Assembly: GCA_900314165.1 (NCBI GenBank)
Contig: OMUE01000052.1
Coordinates: forward strand, 1-40,276
Source of the DNA: an uncultured Acidaminococcus sp.
GTDB lineage: Bacteria > Bacillota_C > Negativicutes > Acidaminococcales > Acidaminococcaceae
Direction of reading: 5' to 3'
DNA length: 40,276 bases
Shown here: positions 31,286-39,705 of the stretch, piece after piece
Layout of the letters: each line of letters opens with the position of its first letter
Numbering within the stretch: position 1 is the stretch's first letter
Translations under genes and position numbers: made by a program
Notes under the pieces: model-generated
The model's input: only the letters and a program-made list of their open reading frames with translations
What the model was told of the DNA's origin: nothing
Databases searched by the model: none

Positions 31286-31331
31286 CAGTGCAGCGCACTC
31301 CTCTTCGCTCTTTACTCTTCGCTCTTCGCTT
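31286..31331 (+). repeat. GCAGTGCAGCGCAC plus CTCTTCGC satellite, copy 31286
   Basis: Nearly identical to 24343-24387 and in the same orientation, although the adjoining L element is inverted. Its minus strand encodes the last residues (KAKSEE) and stop of the DEAD-box helicase. Confidence 0.8.
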
Positions 31332-32580
31332 TCTTTTTGGGTTCCTGCTTCCTACTGGCCTCGTGGTACTTCGTGCCACGTTTGTTAGGCCCGACGGCAC
31401 TCTTGCCGCGTTTGGGAACGCGTTTCTTCTTGGGTGTAGGCGGTTTTACCGTACGGCGGACTTTTTCTCCGGCCAGGTTCTGCCGTTCAAAGGTAATGTC
31501 CAGCTTTTTTTCCAGGTTCTGCAGCCAGCGGACTTCGTCCGCCGTGTAGAATGTATAAGCCGTGCCTTCCCGTCCTGCCCGGCCCGTACGGCCGATTCTG
31601 TGCACGTACCAGTCCGGATCGTGGGGGATGTCGTAGTTTACCACCTGGGTGATGCCTTCCACGTCCAAACCTCTGGCCGCAATATCGCTGGCCACCAGGA
31701 TTTGCAGCTTAGCCTTCCGGAAGTTCTCCATGACGGTCCGGCGTTTAGCCTGGCTCATATCCCCGTGGAGTACGTCCACGTTGAAGCCCTGGCCATACAG
31801 CCAGTCGCTAAGCTCTATGGCCCGTTCCTTGCTGTAGCAGAAGACCAGCATCAGGAAGGGATTGCAGCGGTTGATCAGTGTAGCCAGGGCTTCCTGTTTG
31901 TGCTCTTCACTGACCTTGATACAGATCTGTTCTACCGTAGAAGCCGTAGCCTTCATAGGATTGATGTCTATGATATGGGGATTCGTCGTCAGCTTCCGGG
32001 CCAGTTTCTGGACTTCTTCGTCCATGGTAGCCGAGCACAGCATGGTCTGGTGCTTCGGCGGTACCAGACTCAGCAGCGTAGCAATATCGTCTCCGAAACC
32101 CTGGCGCAGCATCTCGTCCACTTCGTCCAGCACCAGGTACACCACGCCTCCCAGGTTCGTGTTGCCTTTCCGCAGATGGTCCAGTAATCTGCCGGGCGTG
32201 CCTACCAGTACCTGGGCCCTCGTACCGATTTTCTTTTTTTCTTCTTCAAAGTCCTTGCCGCCGCTGACGGTCAGGATATGGAATTCCGGGTCATCGTTCA
32301 GCTTCTTGATTTCCCCTGCAGTCTGCTGGGCCAGTTCCCTGGTAGGGGATAAGATCAAGGCCTGGACGAATTTCTTCGTGGTGTCGATTTTCGTAAAAAG
32401 AGGGATGACAAAGGCCAGTGTCTTGCCTACGCCGGTCTGGGCCCGGGCTATGACATCCCGGCCGTTCAGCAGTGCCGGTATGGCCTGTTCCTGTACGGGG
32501 GTAGGCGTGTCTTTGCCTGTCCGGTGGAGCTTGTCCACCATTGCCGCATTCACTTTCAATTGAGCAAATCCTGCTCCCAT
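31312..32580 (-). CDS. DEAD-box RNA helicase (DEVD variant)
   Basis: A 422-residue ATP-dependent RNA helicase. The Q motif region FAQLKVN ... TPTPVQEQAIP is followed by motif I AQTGVGKT (47-54), Ia PTRELAQQ, motif II as DEVD (152-155) instead of DEAD, motif III SAT (183-185) and motif VI HRIGRTGRAGREG. A lysine/arginine-rich tail (KPPTPKKKRVPKRGK and KYHEASRKQEPKKK) probably binds RNA; it ends in KAKSEE derived from the dispersed satellite. The ATG at 32578-32580 has AAGGAG 8 nt upstream; longer in-frame versions lack support. It may function in ribosome assembly or cold adaptation like CshA/RhlE, but no specific role can be assigned. Its promoter is unclear: a terminator lies just upstream, after lpxI. 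Confidence 0.92.
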   Translation of the reverse strand: MGAGFAQLKVNAAMVDKLHRTGKDTPTPVQEQAIPALLNGRDVIARAQTGVGKTLAFVIPLFTKIDTTKKFVQALILSPTRELAQQTAGEIKKLNDDPEFHILTVSGGKDFEEEKKKIGTRAQVLVGTPGRLLDHLRKGNTNLGGVVYLVLDEVDEMLRQGFGDDIATLLSLVPPKHQTMLCSATMDEEVQKLARKLTTNPHIIDINPMKATASTVEQICIKVSEEHKQEALATLINRCNPFLMLVFCYSKERAIELSDWLYGQGFNVDVLHGDMSQAKRRTVMENFRKAKLQILVASDIAARGLDVEGITQVVNYDIPHDPDWYVHRIGRTGRAGREGTAYTFYTADEVRWLQNLEKKLDITFERQNLAGEKVRRTVKPPTPKKKRVPKRGKSAVGPNKRGTKYHEASRKQEPKKKAKSEE

Positions 32581-32600
32581 AGTTATGCTCCTTCCTTCAC

Positions 32601-32635
32601 AAAAAAGGCGTAAAGCTTGCGCTTTACGTCTTTTT
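32601..32635 (-). terminator. Terminator of the lipid A operon
   Basis: Stem GGCGTAAAGC/GCTTTACGTC (one wobble) with loop TTGC. TTTTTT follows on the minus strand just after the lpxI stop. Confidence 0.8.
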
Positions 32636-32636
32636 A

Positions 32637-33467
32637 TCATTCTTTCTCCGCTGTTTCTTCGCTCATGACAGCAACGGCGATGCCGTGGGCGTTAGCCAGC
32701 TGCAGGGCCCGTTCCCGTTCTACGAGAAGGGTCCGGCCTGCTTCCATGACAATGCCGGCACAGCCGGACTGGATCATGGATTCTATGGTCCGTACACCTA
32801 CGCCGGGCATATCAAACCGGTTATCCTGGGCCGGCTTAGCCGTCTTGGCCACAATGGCCTTCTTGCCCAGATTGCCGCCCCGGAGGATGCAGGCATCCGT
32901 ACCTTCTATGGCTTCTACAGCCATGATAGCCTTGTTCTTCACGACCACAGTCTGGCCGATGTCCAGGCCGCCGATCTTCTTGGCCATGCGGAAGCCGTAC
33001 TTCATGTCTTCCCATTCTTCTTTCGTAGGCTTGCGGCTGCTGAGGACCCCTTCCTGGGGCATCAGATCCGTCAGGAACAGGGTCTGGTCCATGACGTGAA
33101 TATGGATATCTTCCAGTTTCTGGACCAGGGCATTCATAATGGTATCATCATGACGGTCCGGCAGGGACATAAGCAGCTTCACGGCCTGCCAATCCGGCAC
33201 CAGGACGCCGCCGGAGTACAGGATTTCCTTTGTGACCTTGCCGATCATGGTCACCTGCTCCACACCTTCCTGCTGCAGGGTCTTAAAGATCTTCCCTACC
33301 TTGCCGATATTGATCTGATAGAATGCATCTGCCACCTGGGGCAGTTCTTCATGAGTCCCGGGCACCAAAGCAATGGCTACCGTACGATAGCCGGCCTTCT
33401 TGGCACCCAGCACTACATCCACCGGCAGATGGCCTACACCGGACAGGACGCCTAAAGTCTTGCCCAT
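32637..33467 (-). CDS. lpxI: UDP-2,3-diacylglucosamine diphosphatase LpxI
   Basis: A 276-residue enzyme (formerly DUF1009) that cleaves UDP-2,3-diacylglucosamine to lipid X and UMP, the fourth step of lipid A synthesis. It replaces LpxH in many bacteria. Features: LGVLSGVGHLPVDVVLGAK at the start, TMIGKVTKEILYSGG, DRHDDTIMNALV, and RFDMPGVGVRTIESM with AGIVMEAGRTLLVERE in the C-terminal catalytic domain. It begins 3 bp after lpxA and is the last gene of the operon before the terminator. Confidence 0.96.
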   Translation of the reverse strand: MGKTLGVLSGVGHLPVDVVLGAKKAGYRTVAIALVPGTHEELPQVADAFYQINIGKVGKIFKTLQQEGVEQVTMIGKVTKEILYSGGVLVPDWQAVKLLMSLPDRHDDTIMNALVQKLEDIHIHVMDQTLFLTDLMPQEGVLSSRKPTKEEWEDMKYGFRMAKKIGGLDIGQTVVVKNKAIMAVEAIEGTDACILRGGNLGKKAIVAKTAKPAQDNRFDMPGVGVRTIESMIQSGCAGIVMEAGRTLLVERERALQLANAHGIAVAVMSEETAEKE

Positions 33468-33470
33468 GGC

Positions 33471-34274
33471 TTACTCCCGGAGGCCGTGGGCAGAAGCCCG
33501 GCAGATGCCTCTTTCTACAGTGCGCAGGAACCGCATGAAATGTTCTACTTCTTCATAACTGTTCAGTTCCTGTTCCATGGTGGCAATGGCATCCGGCAGG
33601 GACAGGCCCCGTTTATACAGAATCTTATAGGCTTTCTTCAGTTCCCGGCGGACTTCCATAGGAATACCTGCCCGGGAGATGCCTACGCTGTTCAAACCTG
33701 CTACATAGGGAGGGTTGCCGGCTACGATGACGAAAGGCGGTACATCCTGGGAAATCCGGCTCATGCCGCCGCACATGCAGTTGCGGCCGACTTTCGTAAA
33801 CTGGTGCACAGCGGTCAGGCCGCCGATGACAGCCCGGTCTTCCACGATGACGTGGCCGGCCAGGGTCGCTACGTTGCTCATGATGACGTTGTTACCTACG
33901 ATGCAGTTATGGGCTACATGGGTATAGGCCATCATCAGTACGTTGTTGCCGATACGGGTTTCGTTGCCTTCGCCGACGGCTCTGTGAACAGAAGCGCATT
34001 CCCGAATCGTCACATGGTCACCGATGATCGTCGTAGTGTTTTCCCCTCTGTACTTCAGATCCTGAGGCACTTCACCAATGCTGGCACCCTGGAAGAATTC
34101 GCATTCTTTCCCGATGAGGGTGTGACCGGTAATCACTACATGAGGATGGATGATGGTTCCTTCCCCGATCGTCACTTCCGGACCAATAACCGCATAGGGT
34201 CCGATCTTCACGTTAGGTCCTATTTGAGCTTTTGGAGAGATAATGGCTGTCTCATGAATCAAAGAATCTGTCAT
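33471..34274 (-). CDS. lpxA: UDP-N-acetylglucosamine acyltransferase LpxA
   Basis: A 267-residue left-handed beta-helix enzyme that attaches a 3-hydroxyacyl chain from acyl-ACP to UDP-GlcNAc, the first lipid A step. Hexapeptide repeats start at about residue 10 (SPKAQIGPNVKIGPYAVIGP). The catalytic-histidine region MAYTHVAHNCIVGNN is present, and the C-terminal helical domain follows AGNPPYVAGLN. The ATG overlaps the lpxC-fabZ stop by 4 bp. Confidence 0.97.
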   Translation of the reverse strand: MTDSLIHETAIISPKAQIGPNVKIGPYAVIGPEVTIGEGTIIHPHVVITGHTLIGKECEFFQGASIGEVPQDLKYRGENTTTIIGDHVTIRECASVHRAVGEGNETRIGNNVLMMAYTHVAHNCIVGNNVIMSNVATLAGHVIVEDRAVIGGLTAVHQFTKVGRNCMCGGMSRISQDVPPFVIVAGNPPYVAGLNSVGISRAGIPMEVRRELKKAYKILYKRGLSLPDAIATMEQELNSYEEVEHFMRFLRTVERGICRASAHGLRE

Positions 34275-35665
34275 GCTTGTTCGCCACCTTTATCTTCTAT
34301 ATTCTTCACAGGGGCTTTTTCTTTCTCTGCATTGCTTTCCCCTTCTAATGCCACGAAGACCGTACATTCGCAGGCAGGTTCGCCGTCTACAGTACCTTCA
34401 CAGTGTGCTACAGCCATGTTGCCTTTAATCTTCATGATGACAGCCGTAGTCACCAGGGTATCACCCGGTTTGACAGGCCGACGGAAGCGGACTTTATCAA
34501 TTTTGCCAAATACAGCAATCTTGCCACGGTTTTCTTTCGGATACAGCAGCGTCACACCGCCGACCTGAGCCATGGCTTCGATCAGCAGGACGCCGGGCAT
34601 AATGGGGTTGCCGGGGAAATGGCCTGTGAATTGAGGCTCGTTCATGGTTATATTTTTGATGCCCACGGCCCGTTTCATAGGTTCCAGTTCAATAATCTTA
34701 TCCACCAGCAGCATAGGATACCGATGGGGCAGAATCTTCAGGATTTCATTGATGTCTAAACTAATCATAGCCTTACTCCTTACTTCTGTTTGTTTTTTCT
34801 CCGGTGTACGGGTTTCCTTATGGTCATGCAGCCTTCTGTATTCGTCAATCTGGCGGGATACGTTGTCATTGAAGGCATGACCGGATTTCATGCAGATCAC
34901 GTGAGCGTGGATAGGACCCAGCAGATACAGGTCGCCGATGACGTCCAGGATCTTATGCCGGATCAGTTCGTCCTTAAAACGGGGTACGGACAAAATTTTG
35001 TCCTTGCTGAAGACCACTACGTTTTCCAGGGTGCCGCCCAGTCCCAGGCCCATCTTCTGCAGCTGGGCGATTTCTTCTTCAAATGCCACAGTCCGGGCAG
35101 AAGAGATTTCTTTCGTAAAATTGTCCCCTTTGTCCTCAATATCCATGACCTGGGTGCCCAGGAGCGGATGAGGATTGATGGACGTAAACGTAATGCGGTA
35201 GCCCTCATAGGGCAGCACCACGATGGATCTGTCTCCGTCGTAATAGGAGAAAGACCGCTCCACATGGTAGACTTTCCGTTCTGCATCCTGTTCCTCGATG
35301 CCGGCCTTCAGGATCTGGTCCATGAAGAACTTGGCAGAGCCATCCCCTACAGGAGGTTCCGCAGAGGACATTTCGATATAGCAGTTATCAATCTTTAAGA
35401 TAGCCAGAGCCGCCATGAGGTGCTCGATGGTGGTTACATTGGCTTCGTTCTCGGTCAGCGTTGTTGCTTTCGTGGTAGCTGTAATGTTGGAAGCCACTGC
35501 ATGGATCTGAGGTCTCTCTGCTATATCCGTCCGGATGAAGACGATGCCCGTATCCTTCGGAGCGGGAAGCAGGGTCATCTCCACCATCTTGCCGGAATGG
35601 AGCCCGATCCCATCACAGGAAGCTGCCTGTTTCAGAGTATGTTGCTTTTCCACGTGTATCATCAC
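34271..35665 (-). CDS. lpxC/fabZ: LpxC-FabZ bifunctional fusion
   Basis: A 464-residue fusion. Residues 1-285 are LpxC, the zinc deacetylase that commits UDP-acyl-GlcNAc to lipid A: H82 in TIEHLMAAL, H237 and D241 in RHKILDVIGD, and H263 in SGHAFND. After a polar linker (about 280-299), residues 300-464 are FabZ, the 3-hydroxyacyl-ACP dehydratase: LPHRYPMLLVD, catalytic GHFPGNPIMPGV and EAMAQVGG. Such fusions are known in Bacteroidetes and some other diderms. Within the linker, AAGGAG (34776-34781, minus) sits 7 nt before the FabZ ATG (34766-34768), so a separate FabZ may also be made. The two activities compete for or share the 3-hydroxyacyl-ACP pool. ATGA overlaps join it to lpxA and to the acyltransferase gene. 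Confidence 0.96.
   Translation of the reverse strand: MMIHVEKQHTLKQAASCDGIGLHSGKMVEMTLLPAPKDTGIVFIRTDIAERPQIHAVASNITATTKATTLTENEANVTTIEHLMAALAILKIDNCYIEMSSAEPPVGDGSAKFFMDQILKAGIEEQDAERKVYHVERSFSYYDGDRSIVVLPYEGYRITFTSINPHPLLGTQVMDIEDKGDNFTKEISSARTVAFEEEIAQLQKMGLGLGGTLENVVVFSKDKILSVPRFKDELIRHKILDVIGDLYLLGPIHAHVICMKSGHAFNDNVSRQIDEYRRLHDHKETRTPEKKQTEVRSKAMISLDINEILKILPHRYPMLLVDKIIELEPMKRAVGIKNITMNEPQFTGHFPGNPIMPGVLLIEAMAQVGGVTLLYPKENRGKIAVFGKIDKVRFRRPVKPGDTLVTTAVIMKIKGNMAVAHCEGTVDGEPACECTVFVALEGESNAEKEKAPVKNIEDKGGEQA
34766..34781 (-). promoter_or_regulatory. Internal ribosome-binding site and ATG for stand-alone FabZ
   Basis: AAGGAG (34776-34781), 7-nt spacer and ATG (34766-34768), in frame at the start of the FabZ domain. 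If used, it yields a 165-residue FabZ from 34271-34768. Confidence 0.5.
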
Positions 35666-36561
35666 ACGCCTTTCTTATACATTTCATACCGCTTGCGGCC
35701 ATCCTTCCAACGGTCATGGACCCAGAACCACATAGCCGGATCCCCTTTGATTTCCCGCTCGGCAATGGCTGCCAGTCTATTCATTATAACACTAACGTCC
35801 TCGTCACGGCTACTTGTTTTCGGGGTATGGAACGATGGATAGATTTTTGCCGTAAGAGTCCCGTCAGGATTATTGTGCATGAACAGCGGCACGATGGGCG
35901 ATCCGAACATCCGGGACAGATGAGCGGCGCCCTGCGGCATGCGGGTGGGTTTATCGAAGAACAGCAGATGTTCTCCTGTATGGGCCGAATCCTGGTCGTA
36001 CAGGATGCCCACCAGATGCTTCTTCTTCAAATAATGACCGATTTCCAGCATGCTGTTCTTGCCATGGTTATAGGCCACATGCTGGCCTACCATCTGCCGG
36101 TAGTCGTTGATAAACCGGTCCATAGCCCCATTATTCTGCTTCCGGGTAATGGATAGGATGGGATAGCCCAGGAGCGCCATGGAGGCCCCCAGCATTTCCC
36201 AGTTGCCATAGTGGGCCGTACACATGATGACCCCTTTATCTTCCGCAAAGGCTTTTTCCAGATTTTCCAAGCCGTCAAAATGGACCAGATTCCGGAAATT
36301 GTCCTTTGTAATCAAAGGATAGCGCAGCACTTCGATGAGCATGCGCCCGAACCGGGTGACGCTTTCCTTAGCAATGGCTTCTGCCTTTGCTTCGTCCACG
36401 CCCAGGCAATCCTTGATATTTTCTTTCGCCATGTACCGGCGCCAGGCCGGCACTACGTACCATCCCAGATGACCCAGCACGTAGGCCAGGGCTTTGTTCA
36501 AACCAGTGGGCTGGTGGCACACCAGCCAGCTGATGAACTGCATCAGCTTATACGCAGCCAT
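35662..36561 (-). CDS. LpxL/HtrB-type lipid A acyltransferase
   Basis: A 299-residue membrane-associated acyltransferase of the LpxL/LpxM family, which adds secondary acyl chains to lipid A precursors. The catalytic HX4E is H117-E122 in AHYGNWEM. Later segments YDQDSAHTGEHLLFFDKPTRM and GSPIVPLFM match the substrate-binding regions. A hydrophobic N-terminus (LMQFISWLV, ALAYVLGHLGWYVVPAW) anchors it. It lies between the YjbH-like gene (18-bp gap) and lpxC (4-bp overlap). Which chain and position it acylates is not decidable. Confidence 0.92.
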   Translation of the reverse strand: MAAYKLMQFISWLVCHQPTGLNKALAYVLGHLGWYVVPAWRRYMAKENIKDCLGVDEAKAEAIAKESVTRFGRMLIEVLRYPLITKDNFRNLVHFDGLENLEKAFAEDKGVIMCTAHYGNWEMLGASMALLGYPILSITRKQNNGAMDRFINDYRQMVGQHVAYNHGKNSMLEIGHYLKKKHLVGILYDQDSAHTGEHLLFFDKPTRMPQGAAHLSRMFGSPIVPLFMHNNPDGTLTAKIYPSFHTPKTSSRDEDVSVIMNRLAAIAEREIKGDPAMWFWVHDRWKDGRKRYEMYKKGV

Positions 36562-36579
36562 CCAGGTCCCTCCTACTCG

Positions 36580-37185
36580 TTAAAATGTCAGATTCAGACC
36601 TCCATACAGGTGATGGTCCCGCACGCCTATCTCCCCTTCCAGGAATTTGGCGATAGGCAGGGCCGCCCCGTAGTTGAAGTGGCTGCCGTCATATTCTCCC
36701 ATGACGGTCATGCCCGCTCCCAACAGTTTTACATCTTTTTCCAGAGCGTAGAATCCGTGTTTATAATTCTTCGTACCCACACCGGCATGGATCTTCAGAT
36801 CCATGGGCAGGGCCTTGCTGAGGGCGATATACCCTTTCCGCTGCTCCTGGTCACCGATGTCCTCCACGCCGATGGCGATAGCCGGCGTTGCCGGAGTTTC
36901 CCGGATCAGCTGCCATTTGGCACTGACCGTGTCATAGGCATCGCCGTGCTTCGGATTCGTGTGGCTGGCCGCAATTTCCAGTCCCAGAGGCAGGGATACG
37001 TTGCCCCGCAATGTCTTATCGTCCTTGGTCCAATCCATACCGGCGGACACATGGCCCGGCATCCGGACATAGCCGGAGGGTGCGTTGATGACGCCGCTGG
37101 TGCCCCTCGGGGTGGCCTTGGCCCAGGCCGCCTGGGGTACACAGAACGCACAGGCCAGCACCAGCGCTGCAACTTGTTTTTTCAT
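36580..37185 (-). CDS. Exported YjbH-like outer-membrane protein
   Basis: 201 residues with a signal peptide (MKKQVAALVLACAFCVPQ, cleavage after AWA at about 22). The mature part opens TPRGTSGVINAPSGYVRMP, resembling the start of YjbH-type outer-membrane proteins. It has alternating beta-strand-like segments and ends in the aromatic outer-membrane signal LYGGLNLTF. A small beta-barrel is likely. Function unknown; its place inside the lipid A/BamA operon suggests an envelope role. Confidence 0.7.
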   Translation of the reverse strand: MKKQVAALVLACAFCVPQAAWAKATPRGTSGVINAPSGYVRMPGHVSAGMDWTKDDKTLRGNVSLPLGLEIAASHTNPKHGDAYDTVSAKWQLIRETPATPAIAIGVEDIGDQEQRKGYIALSKALPMDLKIHAGVGTKNYKHGFYALEKDVKLLGAGMTVMGEYDGSHFNYGAALPIAKFLEGEIGVRDHHLYGGLNLTF

Positions 37186-37213
37186 GGTTCCCCCTAATGA
37201 TTGTCAATACAGG

Positions 37214-38245
37214 TTATTTTTCTTCAGTTTTCAGAGCCGCCAGCTCTTTTTCCAGCTTACGGACCTTCTTCATCACGTCACCCAGCTTCCGCTGGTTGGC
37301 CATCATGCGCAGCCAATCCACGTGGGACTGAGCCGGGAAACCAGCCATCACCACATTATCCGGCACATCGCTGATAATGCCCGTACGGCCGGCAAACGTG
37401 CAGTTGTTGCCGATCTTCAAGTGGCCTGCCGTAGCAGCCTGGCCGCCGAAGGTGCAATTGTTGCCGACGGTGACACTGCCGGAAATGCCCACATGGGCAA
37501 CGATGATGCAGTTTTCCCCAATCACATCGTTGTGGCCCAAATGGACCAGGTTGTCGATCTTCGTGCCCTTGCCTACGATGGTGCTGTCCACCGTAGCCCG
37601 GTCGATACAGCTGTTGCAGCCGATTTCCACGTCGTCGCCAATGACCACGTTGCCGGTCTGCAGCACCTTCGTGTGCTTGCCATCCGCTGTAATATAGCCG
37701 AATCCATCGCCGCCGATGACGCAGCCGGGCTGCAGGATGACCCGGTCACCCAGTACGCAGTTTTCCCGGATGCTTACGTTAGAGTACAAGGTGCAGTCCT
37801 TGCCTACCTTCACGTGACGGCCTACATACACATGAGGATAAATCACTGTATTGTCACCGATCTCGCTGTCTTCCGCTACGTAGGCAAAAGGCAGGATGGC
37901 CACATTCTTGCCGATTTTAGCCGTAGGATGGATGAACGCATATTGGCTGACACCGCTTTTGACCTCTTCAGGAGGACGGAACAGCGTCAGCAGCTCAGCA
38001 AAAGCTGCCCGGGGATTCGCCACGGCGATGACAGCCTGTTTTCCCTTGAATTCAGCCCCTTCCGGAATCATGATGGCACCGGCCCGGCTCATAGGAGCCA
38101 GTTCCAGATACGGAGGTACAGCAAAAGAAATCTGGTCTGCCTGTGCTTCTTCCAGACCGTTGACACCTTTCAGCACCTGGTCCGGGTTCCCTTGCAGAAT
38201 CTTCCCTTTCACGAAATCAGCTAATTCCTGTAATGTTTTTTCCAT
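37214..38245 (-). CDS. lpxD: UDP-3-O-(3-hydroxyacyl)glucosamine N-acyltransferase LpxD
   Basis: A 343-residue trimeric left-handed beta-helix enzyme adding the N-linked acyl chain in lipid A synthesis. The N-terminal uridine-binding domain (about 1-100) is followed by hexapeptide repeats from IHPTAKIGKNVAILPFAYV. VIGGDGFGYITADGKHTK, characteristic of LpxD, precedes further repeats, and a C-terminal helix follows. The ATG at 38243-38245 is preferred: AAAGGA lies 9 nt upstream, whereas the ATG at 38254 directly abuts it. It sits between an OmpH-like lipoprotein gene and the YjbH-like gene. Confidence 0.97.
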   Translation of the reverse strand: MEKTLQELADFVKGKILQGNPDQVLKGVNGLEEAQADQISFAVPPYLELAPMSRAGAIMIPEGAEFKGKQAVIAVANPRAAFAELLTLFRPPEEVKSGVSQYAFIHPTAKIGKNVAILPFAYVAEDSEIGDNTVIYPHVYVGRHVKVGKDCTLYSNVSIRENCVLGDRVILQPGCVIGGDGFGYITADGKHTKVLQTGNVVIGDDVEIGCNSCIDRATVDSTIVGKGTKIDNLVHLGHNDVIGENCIIVAHVGISGSVTVGNNCTFGGQAATAGHLKIGNNCTFAGRTGIISDVPDNVVMAGFPAQSHVDWLRMMANQRKLGDVMKKVRKLEKELAALKTEEK

Positions 38246-38316
38246 ATCCAGCATTCCTTTCCATGCTCATAATGGTACGGCAAGAGGGCAGACCGCTGCG
38301 TCCGCCCTCATTTTTA

Positions 38317-38721
38317 TCATTTCATTGCTTTTACAATATCTTCTGTTACGTCCACACCGCCCTGAGGAACAGCTTCCTTGACCAGGATGGCGCTCAGGTT
38401 CTTTTCTTTGGCGACCTGGGCGGCAGCGGCTTCGAAGCTGCTTCTGACCTTGTTCTGGGCTTCTGCCCGTACAGTCTGCATCTGGGCATCTTTTTCCTGG
38501 AAGATCTTCTGGGCTTCTTCCTTGCTCTTGCCCTGAGTTTCCTTGTTCAGCTCTTCTTCCATGGCTTTGCCCTTCTTCTGCAGGTCAGCCGTGGCATCCT
38601 TGAAGACCTGGCTTTGTTCCTGGACCTTGTTCATGTCCACGACGCCGAACTGGGCGTTGCGGCCACAGCCAAAGGACAGGATTGCCGTAATCATCATACA
38701 TAAAACCAGTAGTTTTTTCAT
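38317..38721 (-). CDS. OmpH/Skp-like lipoprotein, small
   Basis: 134 residues. An N-terminal lipoprotein signal (MKKLLVLCMMITAILSFGCG, lipidated Cys at 19) is followed by the Skp/OmpH layout: beta strand FGVVDMNKVQEQSQVF, a charged coiled coil (about 42-105), then SAILVKEAVPQGGVDVTEDIVKAMK. Skp chaperones carry unfolded outer-membrane proteins through the periplasm; a lipid anchor would tether this one to a membrane. It is one of three OmpH-like genes between bamA and lpxD. Confidence 0.88.
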   Translation of the reverse strand: MKKLLVLCMMITAILSFGCGRNAQFGVVDMNKVQEQSQVFKDATADLQKKGKAMEEELNKETQGKSKEEAQKIFQEKDAQMQTVRAEAQNKVRSSFEAAAAQVAKEKNLSAILVKEAVPQGGVDVTEDIVKAMK

Positions 38722-38733
38722 TTTCCATCCCTC

Positions 38734-39672
38734 TTAGTACACTATTTTTTGGACTTCCGCATTGACTTCTTCTGTAATGTCATCTGCGCTGATATTGGCT
38801 TTTGGATTGCGGAAGATCAACGTATATTTCCGGGTCAGGTTCACCTTTTTCAAGGCACTGAGGATGTCGCTGTCGATTTCCTGCTTCAGCCGCTTCTCTT
38901 CACTTTCCTGGCTCTCAATCTGTTTATCCATGGACGCAATCAATTTATCCAATTCCGGTTTGCCGGGCTGGCTTACGCCATCTTCCCCCTTGTCCATCAG
39001 GGAAAGGCCCGTTTTCTGTTTCACGGTTTCCTGGGCCAGCTGTTTCGCATATTTATCCAGCCGGGCTCTGGAGGCCGCTATGTCCGGAGCCAGCTGCTGC
39101 TGCAGCCACTGCTCCTTCTGGGCATCGATTTCTGCCCTGGCCTGCCGCCGTTTTTCCAGCAGTTCTGCCTGTTCGGCCAGCAGGGCTTTTTGGGCTTTCT
39201 CCGTCATCTTGATGCTGCCCAGCTTCAGCCGCAGGTTAAACAGGGGAATCTTGAACTGTTCCTCCACCTTATCCCGCTGCTGTTTCACCCGGGTTTCCGC
39301 CTGGGCTTCCAGGGCTTCCCGTTTCTTCTTCAGCAGGTCATTTTCCTGGGAACGCTTTTCGGCCATCTTAGCAGCCCATTGGGCCTTCTGGAACTTGTCC
39401 TGGCCGATATTCTTCAGGCTGCTGAATTTACCCAGGATTTCCAGCTGTTTCCGGCCGTTTTCCAGCTGCCTGTTCCGCAGCCACTTGGCCGTATCCAGGG
39501 TTTCCTGCTTGTGTTTCCACTTCTTGTATTTGGGATGCCGTTGTTCCAGGCTGTCCCAATCCACCACGGCAAACCGTGGTTTCTCCTGCTTACCGGGCCA
39601 TTTCCATTGGGAAAAGCCGCAGCCGGTGACCAGGAATATCCCGGCAGCCAGCAGACAAAGCCATCTACCCAT
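38734..39672 (-). CDS. OmpH/Skp-like lipoprotein, extended coiled coil
   Basis: 312 residues with a lipobox (LVTGC, Cys at 18). The short strand RFAVVDWDSLEQRHPKYKKW is like that of the neighbouring Skp-type proteins. A very long helical, charged coiled coil (about 60-270) follows, and the end KYTLIFRNPKANISADDITE fits the Skp C-terminal strand and helix. It is about twice the length of Skp. The relation to OmpH is inferred from the layout and neighbours; function is unknown. AGGAGG lies 9-10 nt upstream. Confidence 0.75.
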   Translation of the reverse strand: MGRWLCLLAAGIFLVTGCGFSQWKWPGKQEKPRFAVVDWDSLEQRHPKYKKWKHKQETLDTAKWLRNRQLENGRKQLEILGKFSSLKNIGQDKFQKAQWAAKMAEKRSQENDLLKKKREALEAQAETRVKQQRDKVEEQFKIPLFNLRLKLGSIKMTEKAQKALLAEQAELLEKRRQARAEIDAQKEQWLQQQLAPDIAASRARLDKYAKQLAQETVKQKTGLSLMDKGEDGVSQPGKPELDKLIASMDKQIESQESEEKRLKQEIDSDILSALKKVNLTRKYTLIFRNPKANISADDITEEVNAEVQKIVY

Positions 39673-39705
39673 GTGCTATGCCCTCCTCTTCTTTGCAGCA
39701 GGCTC

